From the NCBI GenBank assembly GCA_021464245.1, contig JADCRB010000104.1, positions 1 to 64,000 on the forward strand: DNA of 64,000 nucleotides, given 5' to 3'. Within the stretch, counting starts at the first letter, position 1. Every line of letters begins with the position of its first letter. The stretch comes from Carallia brachiata. Lineage: Eukaryota; Streptophyta; Magnoliopsida; Malpighiales; Rhizophoraceae. Below are positions 24,369 through 35,941 of this stretch, in pieces. Under the pieces are notes generated by a model, which had not been told where the DNA came from, did not search any database, and saw nothing but the letters and a program-made list of their open reading frames with translations. The position numbers were made by a program, and so were the translations under genes.

Positions 24369-25490
24369 GCGTTTTCGGATTCAACAGGCCAACCCACCAA
24401 AACCAAACGTCTCTCTTCTTCTTCTTCTTCTTCTTCCTCCTCCTCTCTGCAAATTATTGTGTTTCTTTATTCTTTCTTTGTTTCAGAACTAATGGTAGAA
24501 AGATCGGCAAGGAGTTCTCTCCTACTCAAGTAAGTGGAAGGGAGAGGGCGCGGAGGTGCAAGAGTACGGATCCGGCGGAGGCAGCCATAGAAAGAATTTC
24601 TATTCTGTGCTCCTTCAGTTCATTGACGACACAGGGGATATCAAATGAGGTTTCTATCATGTTATTCCTTTTTCTTTTTCTTTTTCTTTTTCAACTAGTT
24701 GTTCTCCTTTTCCTTTGCAATTTTGATTAATTTTTCATATCATTTATTTTCGAGAATCAATCAAGATTCGACAATCTTGGCATTTCAACGAAGGTCCATT
24801 TTACGGTATCAAGAAAATCAAGTAAGCCATGAAAAGAGAACCAAGTTTGGCAATGGTTTGCAGATTAATTTTCTTTTTATTTATTTATTTGTTTGTTTGT
24901 TTGTTTATGTTTCTTCTTTTACTGTGAAAAATTCCTACTTTTTTTCTTCCAAGTTATTTTTGCAGATTAGGCACGGAGGAATTGATGGTGATGTTTGTTC
25001 AAAAACAGATTTGACAATCATCAACATATTTATCATCATCAATCAAACACAAAGAATTTAAGCCTGACATCAATTTTATACGCCCATGCTGGTGGTGGTA
25101 ATGAAAATCTTAACCCTTCTGATTTTATTGTAGCACCTTTCGGTCTCACACACAGAATGCACATACGGTGGGATTGATGGGTGCTGTTCGAAAGAAGATT
25201 TGAGAATTACACCCCCACCAAAACCCAACGTCTTTAGGGACCCGTCTGATTTTATTTATTATTTTATTTTCATTTTAGTTTACAACGGTCACATAATTTA
25301 AGCTGGGTGCTTTTAAAAGGTAACGACCCGCTTATAGTGTGGATTGCCTTTTTTTTTATTATTTTGAATTAATTAAATTATTATGACTCTCAATTGTTTT
25401 GAGAGGTCAGTTGTGTTAATCACTGTCAAATCCAAATTGATGAGGGAAATCCACGTCAGAAAAGTAAAAGAGCAAAAAGGCTTGGCTTAG

Positions 25491-25502
25491 CCTATAAATA
25501 AA
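25491..25502 (+). promoter_or_regulatory. TATA box, copy 2 of the triplicated unit
   Basis: The same 'cctataaataaa' in the same context as copy 1, conserved while the surrounding DNA has diverged. The first ATG downstream opens MVARFVKWKGEG. Confidence 0.5.
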
Positions 25503-26720
25503 GCATTTTTCGGATTAGACAGACCAACCCACCAAAAACCCAACGTCTCTCTTCTTCTTCTTCTTATTCTTCTTCTTCCTCTTCTTCTGTGCAAATTATT
25601 GTGTTTCTTTGTTCTTCCTGTGTTTCCAAAGTCATGGTAGCAAGATTCGTCAAGTGGAAGGGAGAGGGCGTTGGTGCGGAATACGGATCAATGATACTGA
25701 TTTTACATGACAGAGGTTCTCATAATGTTATTCTTTTTTCTTTTTTTCCTTTTTTTTTTTCTTTCGGTTAGTGCTTCTCTATTTTCTCTACAACTTCGGT
25801 TGATTTTTCATATCGTTTATTTTCAAGGATCGATCAAGATTCAACAATCTTGACAGTTCCGCGAGTGACGGTCCATTTTACGGCATCAAGAAAATCAAGA
25901 AGCGTTGAATTTGTTCAGTTTTTTGGTGGAAGAGATGAAAAGAGAAAAGAGAATGACAATGGTTTGCATATTAAAAATTTTCTTCACGTATTTATTTATT
26001 TATTTAGGTTCTGTTTCTTCTATTAATGTGAAAAAACCCTAGATTTCCTCTTGCACTTTTACTTCCTAGTTATCTTGCAGATTATACACAGAGGAGGAAC
26101 TGATGGTGATGTTCAAACACAGATTTGACAATTACCATATTTATACATCATCAATCGAACACAAAGCATCTAAGTCAGACATCAAGGTCAAGTAGGCCCA
26201 TGTCGGTGGGAAGGAAAATTTCAGCCTTCTTACCTTATGGTTAGTAAGTTGAATTTTACACCCTAAAATCAGAGCAGCCCCACAAGCATTAGATTGATAA
26301 AATTCTTTCGGGACATTAAATTTTGGTTGCCTTTTCCTATTGTTGATTTTCAACGATCAAGATTCAACAATCTTGGCAGTTCGGGCGTATGACGGACTGA
26401 TGAATACCTTCAGTTTTTTGGTAGACGAGTTCGCATGATTTTTTTTTTTAATAGTTAATTTTTAATTCTATTTCTTTTTTATTGTGAAAAAACCCCATAT
26501 TTCTTCTTGTACTTTCTCTTCTTGGTTATCTTGCAGAGTAGACACATGGAAGAACTGATGGTGCTATTCAAGAAAACAGATTTGACAATTAACATATTTA
26601 TTATCAATTAGACTCAGAGTATTTAAGTCGACGTCAAGATCAATTTGGCCTATACTGGTGGTAAGGAAAATCTCAGCCTTTGTTATTATGGTTAGTTATT
26701 TGAATCCTAAAAGCAGGGCA

Positions 26721-27270
26721 GCCCCAGAAGCCTTAGAATAATGAAATTCTATCAGGACATTAAAGATATTGATATTAAATCACCAACTGTTCACCCCAGT
26801 TATTTAATTTAGGCTCGCAATAAACAGTTAAATGCTTTTTTTTTTTTTTTTTTTTGGATTTTTATATTAGGTTAGAAAGAACTGGGTTTTGTCATAAATG
26901 GGTTTTTGAAATTTGGGCAGCGTGAGTTCCTAGCTGAGTCGATTGATGGAAAACTTTGCTCCACATTATAAAGCATTTGTCAAACAGCCCCAGTTGTGTG
27001 TTTGAAACCCAAAAGCAAGCGGAAAGGAGAGATTCTTCTACAGTTAATTTAATAGCTATTTTCTTTTTTCAGGTTTTAATTTCATAGCTATTTTCTTTTT
27101 TCTTTTTAATAACAGTCTCTCCAGTTGAATTCAAGATTTTCTGTTTCTTGATTTTGGTATTTCAAGATAGGAATTCTTGGCTTTGTTCTCTTTTTAGAAA
27201 GCATTCTTTGCATCGTTTCTGGAAAGTAGGATCAGATTTGGAGTCTGTTTCCCCTTTCTCGTTATTTGGT
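26721..27270. other. Spacer, possible leader of the MCM4-like relic
   Basis: It holds a long poly-T run near 26835-26855 and 'cacattataaagcattt' at about 26961. I see no supported coding sequence. Confidence 0.3.
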
Positions 27271-27670
27271 TGCACTCATTGCAGGAATTTAGTTTTGCTT
27301 CAATATTTGCTTGCTGGATGATGTGAAAAGTGAGCCTCTTTGCCTGGCAATTGCGGAAGTTTGACTCAATGATTCATTCAATACATTCTGTAAGAGTTAA
27401 TTATTTTAGATCATCTTATACTGTGACAGTGATGTTGTCTGGTGCCCAAATTGTAGATCTTTGTTGGAAATCCCTTGAAGTTGCTATCTGGTGCTAGCTT
27501 TCGTGGTGATATCAATACCCTTCTTGTTAGTCATCCTGGAACCAGTAAGACATCGCTGCTCTGTTTCGTATGCAAGCAATCTCCTCATATTATGTGTTCC
27601 AATGGAAGAGTAGTTCAGCTCTTGGCTTGACAGCTTATGTAGCAAATATCCCAAAGCATGTGGAACAGTA
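27270..27670 (+). pseudogene. MCM4-like DNA helicase fragment
   Basis: Two exon relics of a replicative MCM helicase. About 27282-27358 gives LDDVKK followed by a frame-shifted LLCQL-like stretch. About 27455-27670 gives PLKLLSGASFRGDINTLLV followed by HPGTSKTSLL, where intact MCM4 has the Walker A region GDPGTSKSQLL, and then 'gtagttcagctcttggcttgacagcttatgtagc' (the GRGSSAVGLTAYVA block) in other frames. The Walker A glycine-aspartate is altered to Ser-His and frames are broken, so no function is expected. No other MCM exons were found nearby. Confidence 0.7.
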
Positions 27671-28369
27671 AGAAAGTTTTTTATTCGTCTGGGATTTTAT
27701 TATCAATGACCTTTTTTTTTGTGCAATTACTCTTGGTTTTGTCAAATTTTGAGTAAATATACCACCGATAAAAAGATTTGTGGTTCTCTTGGATGCATTT
27801 GATTTGCCTTCTTTCTTGATTCTGTGCTTAGATGAGGTGTAATCATCTCTTCTCTTTCTTGCTGTTTGGCCCTGATCTCAGATGTTGCTCATTGATGAGA
27901 AAAAAGATACTTTGATTGTTGTTGTTGTTGTTTCCTCACATTTGACATGCTCGAGAGCTTCCCATTCTTTCCTATTGTCACCTAGATAATGCTTAATTAC
28001 CACATCAAATTACAGTGCTTGCTGAACTGTACCTAATGGATTCTCATGCATGTAAGTCCGTCGTGATCTTTCTTCAATTATTACTACGCTTTTCATTTTT
28101 CAATCACTTTGTTTTCTGTTAATTTTCTTTTTCCTGTTGCAGAGTCTTTGAAGCGTGAACCATAAACAGGAAATGGTTTCCTTTCATTCAACAGGATTGC
28201 CTTTAGGTGATAAACTAATTTGTAAATTCTTATCATTCTAATGATTGATCATCAATGTTGGTGCAGTGTACATTGGAATTGGCTCCAATAAAGAAAACAT
28301 CGTCAAAGAAGTGGCAAAGGTGATTTCTGATGGATTTGAAAGCAAATTAATCTATATGCTGCAGGATAT
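27671..28369. other. Non-coding remnant between MCM4 fragment and duplicated block
   Basis: A short frame near 28267-28370 reads VYIGIGSNKENIVKEVAKVI but I cannot assign it. Otherwise T-rich, intron-like sequence. Confidence 0.3.
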
Positions 28370-29222
28370 TCTCACCTCCAGTTGTCCTCAGCAGATGGCA
28401 TTCTCCCAATGAATTTTTATCTTCTAAGTTGTGTTGCAAATCATAATATTGTGAAACAGGGGACTTGAGAATTTTGATAGCAGATGTTCATGAAATTATC
28501 AGGCATGTTAAGAAAAATAATAGCTTTGTCAGCATATTGCTTGTTGCCTTACCCTATGGATTCATATACCAACTTTTATTGTTTGTAGGATGTTGATCTT
28601 TTTCACTTTGTCGGCCAAGGGGATCCGAGAAATGACAATCTGGTTTGGGCATTGTCTTCCTAACTTATTACGTAGCGTTGGTCCTCATAATGGGGAAAGA
28701 TGGAAGAAGTTGTGTTCAAAGGTATATTGCTTTTTGTGGATAACAGTTTTTAGATTCATTTTTACTCCTAATTCTGAGTAATAAAAAAATCAAGCCACGG
28801 AGAATCTTATCTGGGTCTTATAACTTTGGGAAGCCTACAATATCTAGAGAAGCATGGAAGCGTTGTTATCATGCAAAATTCCAGCTATAGCTCATTTTTA
28901 CACAAACCCTGAACCTGGAAAATCTTTCTCATTTAGTTCATGATGACATTTCTTTCAGGTTTTCTCTCCTTGCTGTTTGTTTTAGCATTGAAATTTGGAT
29001 AAAACATAAAGTTCATGTTATCCCTTTTGGGGGTTGGGGGCTGCTGCAAATATCTCGGTATGGAATTTAATGGTTGACATGTCTCCTTGCAGCTGTCAAT
29101 TTTAAAGGATTTCCTGAATAGTGCTTGGTGATTCTAATATCAGTTATTTATTCATTTTAGTGTTATCTCTCCTTGTAACTTTTATACCATTTGTTTGGTC
29201 ATTTCTCAGTTTGGGTGCCTCT

Positions 29223-29254
<32 letters not shown>

Positions 29255-29500
29255 ATCAATATCCAGCAGATGGATGCAATGATATCCGTCTATAAGGCTT
29301 TTAAAATGAAAGGTGAAGTTCCACTGATTCTCACGTGGGAAATATGTCTCCATCTAATTTAGTTGCTTTTTGTAAAAGAGGAAACTATGACTAAAGGTAG
29401 TCACTTTTCTAAAGTAATGTTTTATTCTCTGCGGTGTGTGCATACTTGCCATTCTTACTATGCTTTATCTCTCTGATTTCTGGGGGATTAATCATGTTGT
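28370..29500 (+). repeat. Segmental duplicate, copy A
   Basis: Aligns by eye with 34130-35150 at an offset near 5.79 kb. Anchors: 'ctcacctccagttgtcctcag', 'ggatgttgatctttttcact', 'aatgacaatctggttt', 'gttgtgttcaaaggtat' (28700s), 'tttcaggttttctctccttgctgtttgtt', 'tggtcatttctcag' and 'atatccagcagatggat'. Inside, a frame reads DVDLFHFVGQGDPRNDNLVW with stops after it. I do not recognise the protein. Confidence 0.7.
29224..29253 (+). repeat. Uninterrupted poly-C tract (30 bp)
   Basis: Thirty consecutive C residues inside duplicate copy A. The equivalent place in copy B (about 35042) is a T-run followed by CC. Such a tract is rare, could form i-motif/G-quadruplex structure, and is prone to length error in assembly. 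Confidence 0.95.
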
Positions 29501-32199
29501 TTATGTTCGCTCAACATTTGATGGTGCAAACCAGAGTTATATTTGTTAAAATCCTCGAATTTGACATAATGAGGCAAGTTGTCGCTGGTCTGGTGATGGT
29601 GACTGGGTTCTAGTTACCACTCATTCCAAGTGTTTCTGTCCAGCTTGCACATTTGGATGCACTTCACCATATTTCTTTTCATTGAGATTAATAATGCTGT
29701 TTTTTTTGTCATAGATCAACAATGCTGCATACACTATTTATATTTGTCACTTGTTAAGTGGACATGCTTTCTTTCTTTCCAGGTGGCCATTGCTAGATGT
29801 AAGTGTCATGAGTACTTTGGTTTCTGCATTTATTGCATCTTATGAGATCAATCTTCGAACAGCTGCATATGTTGTTTAAATGTTTCTCGAATGCATTTTC
29901 CTCGACAATTTTCTTATGTTTTCTGCTTTCGCATTGCTGCAGTTGGAGAATGGTACCTACTTGAAGATCTATTAAAGAGAGATGCATAGATAGCAGTAAT
30001 TTTGTTATTGTAGGAGTTATATGCCTTATCATTTATAGTTGGTGACAGCTGCCCGTGGACTTTGCAGGAGTCAGTTTCTGTCGGCTTTGGGACGATAAAG
30101 TTTTGATGAAGATGGTAGTCCCTTGAGGATTACAAAACTTGTTCGCCTTTTTGCATCTCTTTGTGAAGGAAGCTGGCTTGCTGATTGTTTGTAAGTGTAA
30201 GTGAAAGTTCTTACAGTTTTTTTTTTTTTTTGGGTGGTAATTGCCCATATTTCTTTTCTGCTACAGTAAATGTTAATGTTTTCTGATAGGAAGATGAATA
30301 GCAAGAAAAGCTGTGGCCAGTGTTTATAGCTATTCGCCTTTTGTCTTTCAATTTTGGACTATCTTGCGTGTTGGGAGTTAAAGACACAACTATTTTGATG
30401 TCAATGTTTGCTTGTTGCACTACATGTTGGTATCTAATCAGACTCCTCTGCAAATAACTTTGTTTCACTTTGGACTTACAGCTATTCTTGAAGGCATGAA
30501 AAAATGATAAAGACAGCAAACATAATTGGTTCAGTAGATTTATTTTCCTTCTTGGCCTTCATGCATGTTTTCACTATCACTTTTGTTGTCTAAACAGACA
30601 TTAGCTGGCAATACTTTTGTGACAGTTGTATATGATGGAAGGATATATACAAATACGGAATGGATTATGTGTGATCATACAATATGAACAACTTATTTAT
30701 CATAAAAAGCTTATATTGAGGGCAATCTTTTGGAGGAAAGTGAATAATGCAACTGTGTCCAAGTCATGCTTCTACACATTTTTCTAGGAGATGGTCTAAC
30801 TTTGGAGCCCTTTTCATTATGTCACCGTGCAAGCATTTTACTGGACCATGAATAATGGATGCTATAATTTCCTGTCAAAGAATCTCCTCCTGTTGCTTAC
30901 CACCTGATTTTATTTTTTCACTGGTCCATATTATACTTTGTGCGGTTAATTCTCTACAAACATTACTGTGCTGCTTTGTTTTTTTCTCTTATTCCACATC
31001 ATTTGCTGTGTATCCAATTTTCTCTGCAATTCTGAATTATGTAAACAGGGTTAAAACTGCTTACAGTGTCGGAGCTTTGTGTACTTTAATGCCGTATTTT
31101 CATGTTTACACCATTCTTGTTGCATAGGGTTCGCTTCCCGCCACGTGACCCGGGGGGACACCCTGGGGGGTGAGGAGTTATTGATCAAGTGGAGTTGTTT
31201 GACCAGAAAATATTTTAAGATTTTTAGCAAGATGTCTATTTGAACAACATGAAAATATAGAAGAAACAATATGATTCCACGTACTAATTTGATTAATAAG
31301 CCGTGTAATAGGTGACCATTTTGCGCAGTTTGGGGGGCACTTGAGTCAGCCGCTGGCGCCCAACTGCGTCTTGGCCCAACAATTGTATATGGAAAGCAAT
31401 GACAAAGTTCTTACTTTTGGCCTCCTTACTTGGATTCAAGGTAATTTATTGCTGGAGTCTTTTTTGTTATAATCATTAGATTGCACCAGGTCAAAGAAGC
31501 CGTTAAGGATTGAAATTTTGTACCAGATATTATTTTCTATGGGTGCAGTCATGTGCAGAACTTGGCTTTTTCTTTGATGGACATTGGGAACTCATTTTAT
31601 TTTCAAGCCCAAGCAACTGAACTGAGTGGACAGATGGAAAAGAATATGCAGTAATTAATGTCGGTAATGTTGCATTTCCTTTCTGTAATTTTCTTAAATC
31701 TTTTGGCACTCAATGGATCCTTTAATTTATCTTGTAGTCACTGCTTTTTTGATTTTTTTTTTTCCATCGTTTTCTTCTCCACTTGGTGGTTGAGATAATT
31801 TGCACTGTGATAAAAAATTTTCCTGTAATTCCAGTAGTGTCACAGCCTTCTGCTAATATCTATGGCTATCAGTGTTTTAGTCCACATGTCGAAGTGGTAA
31901 CTTAAATCATGTTTTTGTTGGCTTATTTCGGGTTCAATGTAAGATAGTGAAGATGTGTTGCCATTACATACATGTATGTTGTCATGGACCTACATATGAA
32001 TTATCGAATTCAATATAATAATTTCACTTGGAATGTCATTAATGATGTTTTAGCCCATTCGGAACTATCTGTTGTTGTTTTCTTTTATCATCTTCACTCT
32101 AAAAATTTTTCATCTTCATTCCCCACTTTGTAATAGCATTCTCTTCCCCCATCATTTGTATCGCCGATGTTTCCCAATATGAACATTGCAACTTTCATG
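29501..32199. other. Non-coding region, decayed NPC1-like introns likely
   Basis: No convincing ORF or family match. About 31128-31190 is a GC-rich patch ('cgccacgtgacccggggg') unlike its neighbours, and 31330-31375 another ('gccgctggcgcccaactgcg'). They might belong to a short retroposon, but no ends were found. The fragment at about 31590-31660 is non-coding in all frames. Confidence 0.3.
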
Positions 32200-34125
32200 G
32201 AATTCAGTTTACAGAACAACTTATATTTAGCCAATCTATGTTGCCAGTGTCCACAGATATTAAGAGAATTCACGGTTCCAGGATCAACCTGCATTGCTAA
32301 GCCTGCTACCTCATGGCTCAATGACTTTCTTGTATGGACATCACCAGAGGATTTTGGTTGCTGCCATTTCTTCATAATGGCACTCATTGTCTGCTAGATG
32401 ACCCAGTTAGTGCTTATTTTATAGATTCTAAAGCGCTCCAAGTCAGCATTGGTACTTCATGTTTAGTTTCTATCTCGCAAGCCCTTCCTCTCTCTCTCTC
32501 TCTCCCGCCACTTGTGCATGTTCTTGCTCAGATGATATGCCAGTGGCTGTCAGTCCCAAGTGCCACTGTCTGTTGTGCCATAGTCTTGACCTTAACTAGT
32601 AAGCTGGTGGGTTGATAACTTATAGCAGTCACTTCATAGAAAATATTGAGGGAGACCGCTACCTGTAGACTTTCTGAGACCACAATTTGTTGAGACCATA
32701 ACGACTAGTGTCCTTTTTTAGTCTTACAGTTTTCATGCGGGATGTGCCTTTATTAAGCTGATTATCGGATGATACAACTTCAAATTAGTCTTACTATTGA
32801 GTCTCCTTGATGATGTTTGCAAAACTTCATTGCACTAGTCTTTCATTTGGTAAAAAATGCTCTTTTCAGCCACATTGCTACTCGCCTGACAAAGATTATT
32901 GTGGCTTCTCTAAAATTTGTAGAGACTGTACCATGGTAGTGATGCGCTCTCTCTCTTCTCTCTCTCTCTCTCTCTATGCATTCATGTGCACATGCGTGTT
33001 GCTTGTTGTCACCTTTTGGTGCATGAATATGATCTTAAATCTTTGCTGCTTGCTGCAATAGGAAGGGTCTTATTATCTGCAAGGCATAGTGTTATGTGTC
33101 AACAAGAAAGCTTTCAAGATCTAATGTACTGGGTTCATTTTCCATTGCTCTCACCTTTCAGATTCAATAACTGGCCATCTACCGTGCAATTTAGAGAGAA
33201 ACTTTCATGGTTTGTTTAATGCCTTGCTGTCACCTGATTGTTCATAGGGTGGCCATGGGACTTACACCAACAGCATTGATTTAAATGGTAATGAGCTTGG
33301 CATTTTGTGCTTCAAGTCTACTTGCTTCATTTTGATGTCTTTCCTTTCATTTTCTTGTCAGGCTATGAGGATTGTGCTAGACAGGATTCAAAGTTTCATA
33401 AATATTACACGAGCATCACAAATAAGTACGGCAGTGCATTTTTGGTGAAGTTTGTTTATAGACCTCTTTTCCTTTATTTGGCTGATATTTGCCCAAACAA
33501 GTCTATATAATGCAATTCAGCTCAAGATTTCTGACTCTTCAGAGGTTTGAGTTCGAACATGCTGTGCTGGGGTTTTTAAGCTTCAGAAGTCTGTGGATAA
33601 GCTTTTCTTTAATAGAAAATATCTGAATGGGTGTTTCTTGTTATTTTTTTAGCTGGAGCATGACAATATTGTTAACTGAAATCTTTTCCATTCCCAGTTT
33701 TGCATCATTCCATATTGAAGTTTACAGTTGAAATGCTTTTCCACAGGAATGACATGCAATTCTTATGCTTTACTGTTGTTATTTTTTTTTTATGCAGGTC
33801 AATGTTTTTTTCTTTTTCCCCATATTCTGTATTAGACATCTTCTTTGAGCAGTGTCTTGACTTTTGGAGGATAGCATGGATGAGCCAATATGTAGCACTA
33901 AGTCAGTATTTCAGCATGTCATGATTCAATTTCTCCTCTTCTGCCTCACTCCGCATTTCCCCTGTCCACCCTCAAACAATTTCTTCTTTCTTCTTGTTAG
34001 TACTCAAATTTCAGCCTTGAAAGGATCTGAATATCCAATATTCTCGTGCTTGTATGCAAGTGCGATATTCATTGTTTGTCTGGTTTTCACTTCTGGGATT
34101 TCAAATCAGATGGATTGGAAAATGA
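32200..34125 (+). pseudogene. NPC1-like sterol transporter, C-terminal-half relic
   Basis: NPC1 proteins are endomembrane sterol transporters with 13 membrane spans. Exon relics in the correct order: about 32200-32420 (CIAKPATSWLNDFLVW, SPEDFGCC, then NGTHC in a shifted frame), about 32898-32936 (ICRDCT), 33163-33216 (WPSTVQFREKLSWF), 33248-33288 (GGHGTYTNSIDLNG, with an in-phase donor), 33362 onward (YEDCARQDSKFHKYYTS), about 33798-33900 (SFSPYSVLDIFFEQCLDFWR), about 34044-34100 (AIFIVCLVFTSG). Stops and frameshifts lie between and within them, and the last exons beyond the transmembrane start are not recognisable. Confidence 0.85.
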
Positions 34126-34129
34126 ATTC

Positions 34130-35150
34130 TCTCTATGGCGTGGGATCTTCTTACCTCCAGTCATCCTCAGTAGATGGTATGCTCTTTATGAATTTTAGTC
34201 TTCTAACTTGTGATACAGGTTGTAATAATGTAAAACAGAGGATTTTAGACATCTGATGGCAGATTTTCATGAAAATTATTAGTCATGTAAAAAGTAATAT
34301 CTTCATATGTTATCTACAAATTGCCTTTTGCCTTATCCGAAGAGTCATATATCAACTTTTATTATTCGTAGGATATTGATCTTTTCAGTTTGTGGTCTGA
34401 GGGTACTCTGGAAAATGAGAATCTGGTTTTGGCACTTTCCTGGCTCATTACAATTACCTTTGTCCTTGCAATGGGAAAACATAGAAGTTGTGTTCGAAGG
34501 TATATTGCTTTTTTTTTTGAAACAGTTTTTGCATTCATTTATTCTACTAATTCTGAGTCATTAACATCATATCACAGAGGTTCTAATCTGGCCTTATTAC
34601 TTTGGGAAGCCGTCCGTATCTATAGAAGCGCTAAAGTGTTGCTCATATACAAAAATCTAGTTCATGTTGACATCCCTTTCAGGTTTTCTCTCCTTGCTGT
34701 TTGTTACTTTCATGGATGTCCATCGAGTTCGTGTTGGCCCTTTTGGCGGTGGGGGATGCTGCAACTATCCCCCAGTGAGGTACTTATGGTTTCATGTTTA
34801 CTAGCAGCTATCAATCTTAAAGAATTTCTTGAATGGTCCAATAATCTCTTAGCATTGCTTAGTCTACTTTATCATTGATATGTTTCTTTGAAGCTATCAG
34901 TCTTAAAGAATCTCTTGGATAGTCCAATCCTTTCTTACCATTGCTTAGTGGTTGCAATATCAATTACCTTTTCATTTTCATATAATCTTCCCATGTAAAC
35001 TTTAGATACTTGTTGGTCATTTCTCAGGCCGGGTGCTTCTATTTTTTTTTCCTTTGATATATCCAGCAGATAGATACGCTGATTCTGGTTTTCTCACGTG
35101 ATGCTTTCTCTCAGGATATGTGCATACTTGCTATTCTTTCTATGCTTTGT
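34130..35150 (+). repeat. Segmental duplicate, copy B
   Basis: Second copy of the block at 28370-29500. Anchors include 'cttacctccagtcatcctcag', 'ggatattgatcttttcagt', 'aatgagaatctggtttt', 'gttgtgttcgaaggtat', and 'tggtcatttctcaggccgggtgc'. Its frame reads DIDLFSLWSEGTLENENLVL. The similarity appears to resume near 36260 ('caggagattggtcatgttg' against 'gggggattaatcatgttg' at about 29483), so 35.15-36.26 kb is an insertion into this copy. Confidence 0.7.
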
Positions 35151-35534
35151 GTGGGAATCCTATAAGGTGTAGAAATCCTATATTGGAAAAGAAGGAAGTA
35201 GTAAATCAGCATATAAGTGTGGTTAGAAGATCTATTATTTAACCTTTAAGGGTGTGTTTTGTTTCATGGGATATGATAGAATAAGATAGGATAGAGTAGT
35301 GGCCAACTATCCCACCTTTACCCATGTTTGGTTGGTTAATAAGATAAGTATAGGATAGACTAGTGTGGACTTACTATTCCATGAATATGGGATAGTACCA
35401 TTCCTCTAATTCTTATAGGCTAGTCTATCCCACATCATGGGTTAATGTTAATAAATTATATATTTACTAAATATCCTCTTAATTAAAATAAATTTTAAAT
35501 ATTTTTTAAAAAATTAACATAAAATTTAAAAAAT

Positions 35535-35688
35535 TCATTTCTCTCTCATCTTCTCTCTTCCCTTCTCTCTCTCTCACTCGTCTTCTCTCTCTTTCTTTTC
35601 TCTTTCCTCTCTTTCCTTTCTCTCTCCTCCCTCCTCTCTCTCTCTCCTCGTCTCTCTCTCTCTTTCCTTTCTCTCTCTTTCCTAGTTC
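35535..35688 (+). repeat. CT-rich microsatellite
   Basis: Imperfect (CT)n/(CTTT)n tract directly downstream of the captured ABCG exon, within the Harbinger element. The long minus-strand Arg/Glu-rich frame across it is a product of the repeat. Confidence 0.8.
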
Positions 35689-35941
35689 AGCTTCTTTATA
35701 CAGTAGGCATACATGAATGCAAAGAAAACCGCAAATGCAACCAAGCCTGCAGCAACTGGCCCCATGAAACTTGACTCGTATCCAAAATGGTTTTCTATGT
35801 ACCATTTAACTGTAGGATCAGGAGTTATGCCTGGAGCCTTTATGGTGTCCTCAATGTCACCATATTGAGAAAGAATTAGTCCGTAGACGGTCCATGCCAC
35901 CGGGCAGATCCAATAATACCAAATCCACCACTTAGGATTTT
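35682..35941 (-). pseudogene. Captured last exon of a PDR-type ABCG transporter
   Basis: The minus strand shows an acceptor (CAATTTCAG, boundary 35942/35941), then [69 protein letters not shown] and [11 protein letters not shown] before TAG. These are the conserved C-terminal blocks of full-size plant ABCG (pleiotropic drug resistance) transporters, which end a few residues after this LN. The frame is open over its whole length, so capture is fairly recent. The rest of the transporter is absent. Confidence 0.88.

Larger units (their letters stand above)
24165..26720 (+). repeat. Triplicated promoter-plus-leader unit
   Basis: Copy 1 spans about 24165-25300, copy 2 about 25300-26330 and a 5'-shortened copy 3 about 26330-26720. 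Shared landmarks in copies 1 and 2: 'aaaaggtaac(a/g)a(t/c)ccgctta' (24178 and 25315), 'gcctataaataaagc' (24356 and 25490), 'ccaacccaccaaaa', 'cgtctctcttcttcttctt', 'gtggaagggagagggcg'. All three share 'caagattc(g/a)acaatcttg', 'ttgcag' and 'acagatttgacaat'. The offset of copy 2 to copy 1 is about 1134 bp. Each looks like a promoter, leader and spliced small exons of an unknown gene. The ATG frames are short and differ between copies, so they are probably relics or non-coding transcripts. Confidence 0.75.

Noticed and set aside
31128..31375. GC-rich segments as a retroposon
   Set aside because: No ends, target duplication or family similarity could be seen.
35506..35805. Arg/Glu-rich minus-strand frame
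   Set aside because: Translation of a CT microsatellite plus an out-of-frame reading of the ABCG exon.
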